From Pseudobacter sp051955275 (GTDB lineage: Bacteria > Bacteroidota > Bacteroidia > Chitinophagales > Chitinophagaceae), in NCBI RefSeq assembly GCF_051955275.1, contig NZ_JBQCGW010000215.1:5799-69798 (forward strand): a stretch of 64,000 nt of DNA, written 5' to 3'. Below the pieces are notes generated by a model. It was given only the letters and a program-made list of their open reading frames with translations. It did no database searches and had not been told where the DNA came from. Below are positions 19,486 through 29,900 of this stretch, in pieces; within the stretch, counting starts at the first letter, position 1, and each line of letters begins with the position of its first letter. A program made the position numbers and the translations under genes.

Positions 19486-19687
19486 GTTTAGAAGATCTAT
19501 GAAAACCAGTAAGTTAAGGCCGTGGTAACCGGGCTGCTGTACTGTTGCGTTACACTTTGTGTCCGCTTTTGATACAGTGCCCTGAAGGCGGGTTTACGGT
19601 ATAAAAAATTGTTTGCCATGGCTTTGTAATTATGGTATAATTGTAGTTGGGTTTTGTTGCATAAAACAGAATATTTATTTTATTACC

Positions 19688-21046
19688 ATGTCGCTGAAGA
19701 ATGCCTCGATACTAGTTATAGACGATGACCAGGATGTACTGACCGCTGTAAGACTGCTGCTGAAGACCGAAGCCAAAGAAGTGGTGACGGAAAAGAACCC
19801 GGAGAATATCCGGAACCTGCTTTCCAAACAGCCCTTCGACGTGATCCTGCTGGATATGAATTTCAACAGCAGCATCAATACCGGTAATGAAGGCATTTAC
19901 TGGCTGGGAAAGATCAAAGAATTAAAATCGGAAGCTGCTGTGATCATGATCACGGCCTACGGGGATATCGATCTGGCCGTGCGTTCCCTCAAGGAAGGCG
20001 CCGCCGATTTTGTGGTGAAGCCCTGGCATAACGAAAAACTCATCATTACCATCAGGGAAGCGCTCAAACGCAAAGGGAAAGCAGCCTCCGCACCCAGTTT
20101 CCGGGCAGACTCCGTCATCGGCACGGAACTGCTGGGAGAATCTGAAGTGATGCAGGATATTTTTCATAAGATCGAAAAGATCGCTCCCACGGATGCCAAT
20201 ATCCTGATCCTGGGAGAGAATGGCACCGGTAAGGATCTGATTGCCAAAGCCATCCACCAGCAATCATTGCGGTCCGACAAAGTATATGTGAAGGTGGATG
20301 TGGGCGCCTTGACGGAAAGCCTGTTTGAAAGTGAACTGTTCGGCCATAAGAAAGGTGCGTTTACGGATGCTCGTGAGGACAGGATCGGCCGGTTTGAAGC
20401 AGCCAACGGAGGCACCATCTTCCTGGATGAGATCGGGAATATAGGGCTGCACCAGCAGGCAAAACTGCTGAGCGTGCTGCAGAACAGGCAGGTGGTGAAA
20501 CTGGGTACCAATATGCCGGTGGACATCAATATCCGGCTGATCTGCGCAACCAACGTGCCTTTGCCGGAACTGGCCAATGAAAGCCGTTTCCGGAAAGACC
20601 TGGTATACCGGATCAATACCGTGGAGATCATGGTGCCGCCACTACGGAAACGCGGCAACGATATCATTCTGCTGGCAAAACATTTCAGTAAGGTATACAG
20701 CAATAAATACCTGAAGCCTGTGCTGGAGTTCGATACAAAGGCCATGGAGAAATTGCTGGGATACCATTACCCGGGTAATATCCGTGAATTGCAGTATACC
20801 ATCGAGCGGGCTGTGATCATGGCAGATGGAAATGTATTGCAGGCCTCCGATCTGATCTTTTCACCCATTGAATCGGCGCCTGCCACACAGGAGGATCAAC
20901 CCGATGACCTGAAACTGAGCTCGGTGGAAAAGAACACTATTTTGCGTGTGATAGAAAAACACAATGGCAATATCACCAAGGCAGCGAAAGAGCTGGGATT
21001 GACGCGCACCGCGTTGTACCGCCGCCTCAGTAAATACGATATTTGA
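19688..21046 (+). CDS. Sigma-54-dependent response regulator (NtrC/AtoC family)
   Basis: The start MSLKNASILVIDDD at 19688 gives 452 aa. An upstream extension to 19613 is not family-like. A receiver domain (acidic pocket at Asp12-14, phospho-acceptor Asp56 in LLDMNF, Lys in VVKPWH) is followed by an AAA+ sigma-54 activation domain. That domain has Walker A GENGTGKD, Walker B GGTIFLDEIG and the sigma-54 loop as GAFTDA instead of the classical GAFTGA. A Fis-type HTH forms the C terminus (NGNITKAAKELGLTRTALYRRL). It should activate RpoN-dependent promoters after phosphorylation by the kinase encoded 2 nt downstream. Its divergent placement next to the efflux operon suggests that operon as a target (inference). 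Confidence 0.95.
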   Translation: MSLKNASILVIDDDQDVLTAVRLLLKTEAKEVVTEKNPENIRNLLSKQPFDVILLDMNFNSSINTGNEGIYWLGKIKELKSEAAVIMITAYGDIDLAVRSLKEGAADFVVKPWHNEKLIITIREALKRKGKAASAPSFRADSVIGTELLGESEVMQDIFHKIEKIAPTDANILILGENGTGKDLIAKAIHQQSLRSDKVYVKVDVGALTESLFESELFGHKKGAFTDAREDRIGRFEAANGGTIFLDEIGNIGLHQQAKLLSVLQNRQVVKLGTNMPVDINIRLICATNVPLPELANESRFRKDLVYRINTVEIMVPPLRKRGNDIILLAKHFSKVYSNKYLKPVLEFDTKAMEKLLGYHYPGNIRELQYTIERAVIMADGNVLQASDLIFSPIESAPATQEDQPDDLKLSSVEKNTILRVIEKHNGNITKAAKELGLTRTALYRRLSKYDI

Positions 21047-21048
21047 GT

Positions 21049-22395
21049 ATGAGCTTTTTCAAAAGAACAGAGTGGAGGATCTTCATACGCGTGCTGGCGC
21101 TGTTTGTGACCATCAGTGTGAGCTGCCTGATCATCATCAAAGGATATTATGTATACCTGGTGGTGATGATACCGATTGTAATCGCCCAACTGGTGGACTT
21201 TTACAGGATCAACCGTAAAGCGCATGATGAACTGGGACAGTTTGTGGAGTCTGTGCATTACCGCGATTTCAGCAGGTACTTTGATGTGAAGCATGCCCCC
21301 GTTGATCTGCAGCCATTGCGGCAAGGATTCAACCAGATCAATACCACCATAAAAGATATCAGCAGGGAACGTGAAACCCAGTATCAGTATCTGCAGAAGA
21401 TCCTGGAGCTCATAGACACGGGGATAATGATGTATAAAGAAGAAGATGGCACAGTGATGTGGATGAATGAAGCATTGAAGAATATGCTGCAGTTACCTTA
21501 TCTCAAAACCATTCACAGCCTGCAGCGCAGGGATGAAGAGCTGTATCACCAGGTGGTTGCTTTGAAACCCGGCGACAGCAAGATCGGCACTGCGCACCTG
21601 GAAAAATCTCCTTTTAAGATATTGCTCTCTGCAACCGCTTTTCAAACGGATGGTGATAAATACAAGCTCATTGCTTTTCAGAATGTGAATGAGGCGTTGG
21701 ATGAAACGGAATCCAAAGCCTGGCAGAAACTGCTGAGTGTAATGACGCATGAGATCATGAACTCCATTGCTCCGATATCTTCGCTGGCAGCCACTTTGAA
21801 AGGGAGGTTGCAGGAGATGAGCAAATCGCTTGATAATAATTCCGGAGATCTGGATGACCTGGAAGTGGGGATCGAAACGATCAAGAGAAGGAGTGAGGGA
21901 TTGTTGAAATTTGCGGAGACTTATCGTAATCTGAACAAGATCACCGCACCTAATTTGCGGAAAGTATATGTGCGTGATCTGTTCGAGAATATGCACCAGT
22001 TGATGCAACCGACGCTGAATGCCAAAAAGATTGAGCTTGAAATAATATTAAAGGATCCGGACCTGATGCTGGATGCGGATACCAATCTGGTGGAGCAGGT
22101 GTTGATCAACCTGGTGGTAAATGCCATGGAAGCGGTTAAGGATCAGCGTGAGCCGCATATCATTTTATCTGCTTACTTAGCTTCTAACCGTAAGACGGTT
22201 ATCCGGGTGTCTGATAATGGAACTGGTATGAGCGAGGAGGTATTGGAGAAGATCTTTATTCCTTTCTTCAGTACGAAGAAGAGTGGGAGTGGGATTGGGT
22301 TGAGCCTGTGTAAGCAGATCATGATGCTGCACAGGGGGCATATAACAGTGCAGAGTGTAGAGGGAGAGGGGACGGCGTTTGTATTGCAGTTTTAA
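21049..22395 (+). CDS. Sensor histidine kinase, partner of the sigma-54 regulator
   Basis: The ATG at 21049, two bases after the regulator stop codon, gives 448 aa starting MSFFKRTEWRIFIRV. A frame with a TTG start at 21043 would overlap the regulator and is less likely. Two adjacent membrane helices (about residues 10-50) form the anchor. A PAS-like region (about residues 100-200) is followed by the HisKA phospho-acceptor MTHEIMNSIAPISSL and an HATPase_c domain with N-box NLVVNAMEAV, G1 box DNGTGM, F-box IFIPFFSTK and G2 box GSGIGLSLCKQI. There is hardly any periplasmic loop, so the signal is probably sensed in the membrane or cytoplasm. The 2-nt spacing implies translational coupling with the regulator. 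Confidence 0.93.
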   Translation: MSFFKRTEWRIFIRVLALFVTISVSCLIIIKGYYVYLVVMIPIVIAQLVDFYRINRKAHDELGQFVESVHYRDFSRYFDVKHAPVDLQPLRQGFNQINTTIKDISRERETQYQYLQKILELIDTGIMMYKEEDGTVMWMNEALKNMLQLPYLKTIHSLQRRDEELYHQVVALKPGDSKIGTAHLEKSPFKILLSATAFQTDGDKYKLIAFQNVNEALDETESKAWQKLLSVMTHEIMNSIAPISSLAATLKGRLQEMSKSLDNNSGDLDDLEVGIETIKRRSEGLLKFAETYRNLNKITAPNLRKVYVRDLFENMHQLMQPTLNAKKIELEIILKDPDLMLDADTNLVEQVLINLVVNAMEAVKDQREPHIILSAYLASNRKTVIRVSDNGTGMSEEVLEKIFIPFFSTKKSGSGIGLSLCKQIMMLHRGHITVQSVEGEGTAFVLQF

Positions 22396-22438
22396 GTATT
22401 CAGAAACTCCTGCTGACTATCTATGTATTAATATAGTG

Positions 22439-22480
22439 TTTTCATGCATAAAATCCTCTCTTTGATGTAAATCATGAAAA
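22439..22480. repeat. Inverted repeat after the kinase gene
   Basis: The arms TTTTCATG (22439-22446) and CATGAAAA (22473-22480) form an 8-bp inverted repeat with a 26-nt loop, 44 nt after the kinase stop. No T-run follows, so it is not a clear rho-independent terminator. It could be a protein-binding site or RNA end structure. Confidence 0.3.
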
Positions 22481-22510
22481 TGCATAGAAACCATTAATAT
22501 TGAAAAAATT

Positions 22511-22540
22511 ATTTCCCAATGGATTCTTTGATTGGGAAAT
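22511..22540. repeat. Perfect 10-bp inverted repeat upstream of the Rhs locus
   Basis: ATTTCCCAAT and ATTGGGAAAT are separated by 10 nt, in the 417-nt intergenic stretch (22396-22812) between the kinase gene and the Rhs operon. It may be an operator or a stem-loop. The rest of this stretch shows no clear promoter match to TTG-N19-TAnnTTTG and no gene. Confidence 0.45.
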
Positions 22541-22812
22541 TATACTATTCTTGCATCTGAATAGTGACCATTAAACCAACAAAGTTCAGGTAATCATTCC
22601 TGATATTGAAACCCCCGAACCTTTCAGCGCAGGAGCTATCTTCTCTTCGCTTCAAGTTATGTTCATTCCTTTCGTTTCCTTCTGTTGTAATATGCGTCAT
22701 TGGTACAATAAAGATTAGCCGGAGCCAGGTACTGGCAGGTTAACCTGTGTACTTCTTTTTACTGTTTCACAGCCCACATTCACTTATTACCTGACCAATT
22801 TTTATTTGGCTC

Positions 22813-23928
22813 ATGACTAAATTCTATTGCCTGTTAACAGCAATGCTGTTTGTATTGTGCGCTGGTTATTCCCAGGTGGTGATACAGTTACAGGTCCCTC
22901 CGCTGGGCCTGACTATCAAGCCACAATTATGGAATCTAGCCTTGATGAATGGTACCCGGGAGCCGCTGAATGTGCGGCTGGAGGTGATTATCCGTGATAT
23001 TGCCAGTGATCAGCAGGTATTGACAGGCACCACACGTTTGTTTACATTGCCGGAAGGTGGGATACAGGTTCAGGTGAAAGACGTGCTGCCGGTAGTTTAC
23101 AGCTCAGGTTCTTCTCTTATTCCTGTTGATCCGAATCCGGATGGCTTTTTGCCGGTGGGCATCTTCAATATCTGCTATAGTCTTATCGGTAGTAAGAAGG
23201 GGGCGCCTGAAGAAGTGCTGGCTGAAACCTGCGAAACATTCGAGATAGAACCATTAAGCCCACCAATGCTGGTGATGCCGGCTAATGATGATTTTGCTGA
23301 AAGTACAAGACCCTTCTTTACCTGGCTGCCGCCAGCGCCCTTCCAGTTATTCTATAATATGCGCTTTGACCTGAAACTGGTGGAGGTCTTTCCTACGCAA
23401 AGTCCATCGGATGCCATTCAGCAGAATATTCCGATCACCTTGCAAGGCGCTATTCCCCTGTCTTCTTTTCAATACCCACTTACCATGCCGGAGCTGGATT
23501 CTTCCAAAACATATGCCTGGCAGGTGGTGGCGAAGAACGGTATTCTTCCTGTTGCCAATAGTGAGATCTGGACTTTCAGGGTTAAACAATATGGACAGGA
23601 TACTACCAGGTTTCTGTCAAAAGGATATCACACCCGGCTTCGCAGGGAAGATGATGCTTCTTATATCATCGCATCAGAGAAGCTGATGTTCAGTTATGAT
23701 CATGAGTACAGTGATTCTTCAGTGAATATCAGGCTGACCGATATCACGAATGCCATCAGAAGAACGGTGACCATTGATGAGCCTGCTTTGAAAGTCAGGT
23801 ACGGCCAGAACCTGATCAACTTCGATCTGGGGCCGGTGAATGTTATTGATAAACATATATACCTGCTTGAGTTGATCAATATCAAGCAGGAGAAATGGTA
23901 TTTGAAATTCGAATACCGCAAACCCTAA
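22813..23928 (+). CDS. Secreted protein with fibronectin-III-like region, first gene of the Rhs locus
   Basis: A 371-aa protein with a clear signal peptide (MTKFYCLLTAMLFVLCAGYS), cut near Gln21. The mature part is beta-rich. An N-terminal section with GTREPLNVRLEVIIRD looks like an extracellular Ig-like fold. A central section (about residues 150-260) has the Pro-rich start PLSPPMLVMPANDD and the FN3-style ending KTYAWQVVAKNG. It is not a recognised enzyme. The gene is followed after 27 nt by the 2510-aa protein and then the Rhs toxin gene, so it is probably an accessory surface or assembly protein for that system (inference from position only). Confidence 0.6.
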   Translation: MTKFYCLLTAMLFVLCAGYSQVVIQLQVPPLGLTIKPQLWNLALMNGTREPLNVRLEVIIRDIASDQQVLTGTTRLFTLPEGGIQVQVKDVLPVVYSSGSSLIPVDPNPDGFLPVGIFNICYSLIGSKKGAPEEVLAETCETFEIEPLSPPMLVMPANDDFAESTRPFFTWLPPAPFQLFYNMRFDLKLVEVFPTQSPSDAIQQNIPITLQGAIPLSSFQYPLTMPELDSSKTYAWQVVAKNGILPVANSEIWTFRVKQYGQDTTRFLSKGYHTRLRREDDASYIIASEKLMFSYDHEYSDSSVNIRLTDITNAIRRTVTIDEPALKVRYGQNLINFDLGPVNVIDKHIYLLELINIKQEKWYLKFEYRKP

Positions 23929-23955
23929 TACAGCTTCTTTTTTAAATAGATTTCC

Positions 23956-26900
23956 ATGGTACAGACCCTATCCCGGTATCAGAAGACTATTGCCTGGCTT
24001 TTGTATATCTCCATCTATCTTCAGTTGATTTTGACGCCGTTTTTGGCTACTGCTGAATCCGGCAGGTACAGACCCTTATATGCATTTGAAGGGCGTGGCA
24101 TAGCTACCAACCGGCCTCTGAAAAAGATACATCGTGAAGTGATTGCTCCGGTATCAAACAAAATTCCTGTTTCCGCTGCTGCAAAACAACCTGCGGTAAA
24201 GAGTGATTTGACAGATTTGACTGATCACACTTTATCCGGTGGGCCTACTCAACCTGAAATGTCTGCTTTCAGCAGTGTTGGTAATTCCAATATGGTTGAT
24301 CTTTTCTCCGGAGATTTCAGCTATACGATACCGTTGCTGGATGTAGGCGGTTATCCTCTGGCTCTTGGCTACAATGCAGGGATAACAATGGATCAGGAAG
24401 CAAGCTGGGTAGGTCTTGGATGGAATATCAATCCTGGCACCATTACAAGAAATCTCCGTGGCTTGCCGGATGATTTCAAAGGTGATACGGTCAAAAAAAC
24501 TGTATTCGTTAAAGAGAATAAAACAATCGGAGTTAATGTAGCATATGACAAAGAGGTGGCAGGAGTTCCCATTGACAAAAAGTTAATGAGCAAAAAGGAC
24601 GCAGAGGATGTAAAGAAAAGTGGCCTTAATTTTGGTCTGGGAGTAACTCATAACAATTACAAAGGGTGGGGACTTGAAGTGTCTCACAGCATTGGTCTCA
24701 ATGCAGGAAAAAATGCACTCGGCCCTTTGAGTGGCGGTTTATCTTTATCCTCCAGTTCTATGAGTGGTTTATCCGTTACGCCATCTGCCGGCTTTGTGCA
24801 GCAGTTGAAAGAAAAGGAAAACTCTTTCTCTTTCACCAGTATCAGTCTGCCTTATAATTCCAGGAGTGGTTTGGGAAGCCTGCAGCTCTCAACGGGAATC
24901 AGTCAATCCAGGCATGTTGAAAACAAGAACAGGAATACGCGGTATAACAGGGGATTCAGCGGAGGTGACTGGGGGAGCACCCTTTTATCTTTTTACACTC
25001 CTTCAGTGATGCCTTCTATCAACGTACCCTTTACCAGCAGGCAATTCACATTCAGCGCCAAGATAGGCTGGGAGGAGAAAATTCTTCATCGCAATATAGC
25101 AGTTTCGGGATACGTGTCCAGGCAATATGTTGCACCTGCTGATACTACCACTTATCTTCCATCTTACGGATATCTTAATTACCAGCATGCTGCTCCTAAT
25201 GGCAGTTCATTACTTGATTATAACAGGGAGAAAGAATTGCCTTTCCGCGAAAAGCCTGCGTATCCTCACATAGCTGTACCTTCTTACAGCTATGATGCAT
25301 TTTCTATTTCGGGTGAAGGCACGGGAGGGATGTTCAGAGCTTACAGGAGTGAGATCGGATTTGTATATGATAACCGGATGCGAAGCGGCAGTTCATCTGA
25401 AAGGTTCAGCCTCGACGTTGGCGCCGGTCCGGATATTGCGCACCTTGGATTTGAAGTTGGCCCCAGCTCATCCAGTACCAGAACCGGTCCCTGGCTTGCG
25501 GATAACCGGATGGCAGATTCTGTAAGGTTCAGGAACAATGATGGATTGTTTCAGGCAGCATACTTCAGAAATCCGGGTGAAAAAGCGATCAATGACAAAG
25601 CCTATTATGCAGCAGTAGGAGACGATGACCTGGTAACGCTGGAACTGGAACAGCGAAACAGCAGGGACCCCAATATAGTGGCGGCTTCCAACCTGATCAG
25701 GTATAGACAGGGAGAGGCGCTGCCTGGTACTATTCCTGTAAAAAAAGACAGTACGCTGAAACGCAACAGGGATAAACGAGTTCAGGTGATCTCGTATCTC
25801 AATGCACGGGAAGCCGATGCAGTTGGATTAAATAAATACATTGATAATTATACTTACAATGTTTTCGACCCATCCATTTGTGGAGCGCCGGATAATGACC
25901 CGGAAGACTTCGGCACCGGACTCACGATGGAGTTGTTCGGCAACAAACTGTTAACCGGATCACCTGCCCTGGTCTGGTATGGCAGGGATGAATTATGGCA
26001 GGAACTTACCAATGGTTACCCGAAAGATCAGCAGGCAGGAGTGGTGCACGATGAACGCTGGTCAATCCGCTGGACCGGGCGCATGCGTGCACCGGTTACA
26101 GGCTCCTATTCCTTCAGAGCAAAAAGTGATGATGGCTTTTATCTGAATGTGAATGGGAAAAATGTGATCGATAACTGGAAGGTAACCAACTTCGATGCCG
26201 GCTATGTTTATGGTTCGCTCAACCTGGAAGCAGGGCAGTTTTATGAAGTGGAAGCAGCCATGTTCGATAACAAAAAATATGGTGGCCTTAACCTGGAATG
26301 GCAATACCCCGGCGCTGTTTATCACAAGATCCCGCGTGAACTGCTTTACCCAAAAGCCACCGATTCTTTGAGGGTGAGAAATCCGGCAGATACCGCAAAG
26401 AACCTGATTGTTAAAGAAAAGCGCATCAATGATTTCAGGAAAGCCCACCATATGTCCGAAATCTCGGTCCTGAATAACGATGGGAAAAGATACATATACG
26501 GAATACCAGTCTACAACCTGAAACTAAAGGATGTCACCTTTTCCACAAAGGAGGGTTTGGGCAATATGCAGAAAGGAATGGTGAAGTTCACTCCTTCAGG
26601 TAACAACCCGGATAACACCACAAAAAACAGGAATGGAAAGGATAACTATTTCTCAAAAGAAGAAATTCCTGCGTATGCGCATTCCTTCTTGCTGACGGGA
26701 ATTTTGTCTGACGACTATTCTGATCTGACAGGTAATGGTATTACTGAAGATGATCCGGGAAGTGCGGTAAAATTCAATTACTCCAAAATATGCGGATACT
26801 ATAATCCCTTCCGCTGGAGAACACCTGCGGGCCCTGACAGTGCCGCGTATAACGAAGGGCTTCGCACAGATTACAGGGATGATAAGGGCACCTATGTATA

Positions 26901-29900
26901 CGGAGAGAAAGAACTGTGGTATCTGCATAGCATTGAGTCGAAAACTATGATTGCCACTTTTGTGCTGAGCAGCCGTAAAGACATGCCTTCGGTTAAAGAG
27001 AATGGAGAGCGGATATATGACAGTTCTGCCAAAAGGCTTGAGAAGATCCATCTGTACAGTAAGGCGGACTTTAATAAATATGGCAAAAAGGCAAAACCGG
27101 TGAAAACGGTACATTTCGATTACAGCTATGAATTATGCCGTGGCGCTCTTGGTAACGATACCGGAAAGCTTACTCTCAAAAAAATCTGGTTCACGTACAA
27201 CGGTGTAAAAAGAGACAGTGCTCAAAGTAATCCATACCGCTTCCGCTATCACAGCAATAATCCGAGATATAATAATCAGGCTTCTGACAGGTGGGGCAGT
27301 TACAAGCATCCTTCGCAAAATCCTAATTCAATTGCTGGAGATACAGTCCGGAATGCTGAATACGCTTATGCTTTGCAGGACAGTGCGCTGGCTGCTCAAA
27401 ATGCAGGAGCATGGAATCTCGAGAGCATCGATCTTCCTTCCGGAGGAATGCTTAAGATTGACTATGAATCTGACGATTATGGATATGTGCAAAACAGGCA
27501 AGCGATGCAAATGTACCAGATAGCCGGTTTCAACAGCAGCCCCAATTACAATACAGCCGTTCCTTTTCTTTATGGAATACAGGATTACCGGTATGTTTTC
27601 ATTAAAGTGCCTTCCGGTGGAACGGCCAAAGATATTTATGATAAATACCTGTCAGGGATAGAAAAGATCTATTTTAAAGTTTTTGTGCGGGTTCCTAAGG
27701 ATAATTACAATAATGGGCAGACGCATGAATATATTCCTGGTTATGCCAGGCTTGAAAAGGGAGCCGGCAGCTATGGAGTGGCAGCCGGAAATATAATCTG
27801 GGTGAAATTGCAAGGTCTTCACCTGGATGGTAATGCGGGCGGGGAGTATAGTCCGATGATGATTGCAGCCACACAGTTCCTGAAACAAAACCTTCCATCC
27901 AAGGCATGGCCGGGATCAGAAACCGGCGATGACCTTGATATGCGGGAGGCGATATCGGTAGTTTCATCGCTGGTAATGAACGTTGTTGAAGCAGTGAATA
28001 AATTTGAAACGGTTGCTCGTCAGAATGGATTGATGGCTCAGGTGGACATCAGAAAAAGTTTCGTAAGGTTGCTGAGCCCTCAACGGAAAAAATATGGAGG
28101 CGGACACCGCGTAAAGCGCGTCACACTTTTCGACAACTGGAATAAAATGACGGGACAGCGGGATGCTAAGTATGGCCAGGAATATTCGTATACAACAGAT
28201 GAAAATAGTAATGGATCAGTGGTTACATACAGCAGTGGTGTTGCTTCTTATGAACCCGCCATCGGGGCAGAAGAGAATCCCTTCCATATGCCAATCGAGT
28301 ATATTGATCAGCCTTCCGTTTTACTGCCCTCTTCCAGAGGATATACAGAAGAGCCACTCGGAGAATCTTTTTTCCCTTCTCCGGGCATTGGTTATAGCCG
28401 GGTACGTGTAAGAACCATCAACCATCTCAAAAAGAAATCCGCTAACGGTTTTGACGAAACCTCTTTCTATACTGCAAAAGACTTTCCCGTATTTACAGAA
28501 AGAACGGTTTTCGATCCAGGCACCTTTAAAAGGTACAGACCTGCCTTGTCCAATTTCCTGCGCATCATGGCTTATCATTATCTGACGCTCTCTCAGGGAT
28601 TCAAGGTTGAGCTGAATGACATGCATGGCAAGCTTCGATCCAAAGCTTCTTATCCGGAAAACGACCACAAGAATTATACATCTTATGCAGAATATTTCTA
28701 TCGCAGTGAAAATACTGCTGGCGGAAAAAGACTGAAGAATACCGTGATGGCTATCCGGCCTGACGGGGTTATCGATACAGCGGCCGTGATCGGAAAAGAT
28801 GTGGAATTGATGATGGATCTGCGCGAACAGGAATCCATTTCCGAAAGTATCAACCTGGAACCCAATTCAGAAATGTTTTCAGCAGGTACCATACCTGCGA
28901 TCCTGCTGATAGCACTGAACTTTTACCAAAGGGAGATAAACAGGTACAGATCTGCCGCTACTGTTAAAGTGATCAATCGTTATGGTATCCTGGATAGTGT
29001 GGTAGCGGTGGAAAAGGGTAGCAGAGTATCCACTGCCGACATGCTTTACGATAGTGAAACAGGAGATGTGCTGATGACCCGGACGCAAAATGAATTCGAG
29101 GATTATGTCTATAATTTCACTTACCCGTCTCATTGGGCATACAAAGGTTTAGGACCGGCATACCGTAATATCGATGCTTACGTTGAAAATGTAACCATTC
29201 GTGATGGGAGGATCGTATCAGGCGCTGACAGCGCACTGAAAATCTTTACGGGAGGGGATGAGATAATGATTGCAGGCAAACAGAGGACCGGAGGTGCCAC
29301 CTGTGCTGAGCAGATAGCCAGTTTCCCGAATTATAACCGTATCTGGTGTATCGATAGCAGTGACCTCAAAGGCGGCACGCGTGCGCTTTATTTTATCGAC
29401 AGGAAAGGCAAACCGTATTCCGGCTTCGATATCTCGATGAAAGTGGTCCGTTCAGGAAGCCGGAACATTTTTTCAGCCGTTGGTACTGCCACGAGCCTGG
29501 ATAGTATGATACGGCGTGATCCTGCTACAGGTGCTTATAAGCTTCAGATAGATGATAACTCCCGCGTGCTGGGAGTAAGTGCTGCCGAGTTCAGGCAGTT
29601 CTGGAAAGTACAGGATCTGTTTGCTCAAAAAGAATCATTGAATTGCCTGCCCCGCTGGATACCTACCGGAAGGTTTGCGTGCGTTACAGTGAATGGCCGT
29701 AATACAGGTGAGCGTAGAGCTGAAATGGCAGACAGCAATAGGAACAGTAGCAGTTACGGAAGTGCCAATTGGGTTTCGCTGGGTATCAATTGCAAAGAGT
29801 GCCCGGTACCGTGGGTGAAAACCTTTCTTCGATGCCAGACGGTTGCGGATACGCAAGGTGAAGGTGGTAGTTCCGGTGTAGGTACAAACGCTTCAGGTGG

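Noticed and set aside
20164..20745. Minus-strand frame of 193 aa inside the sigma-54 regulator gene
   Set aside because: It is a Ser-rich translation antisense to the conserved AAA+ domain; no support.
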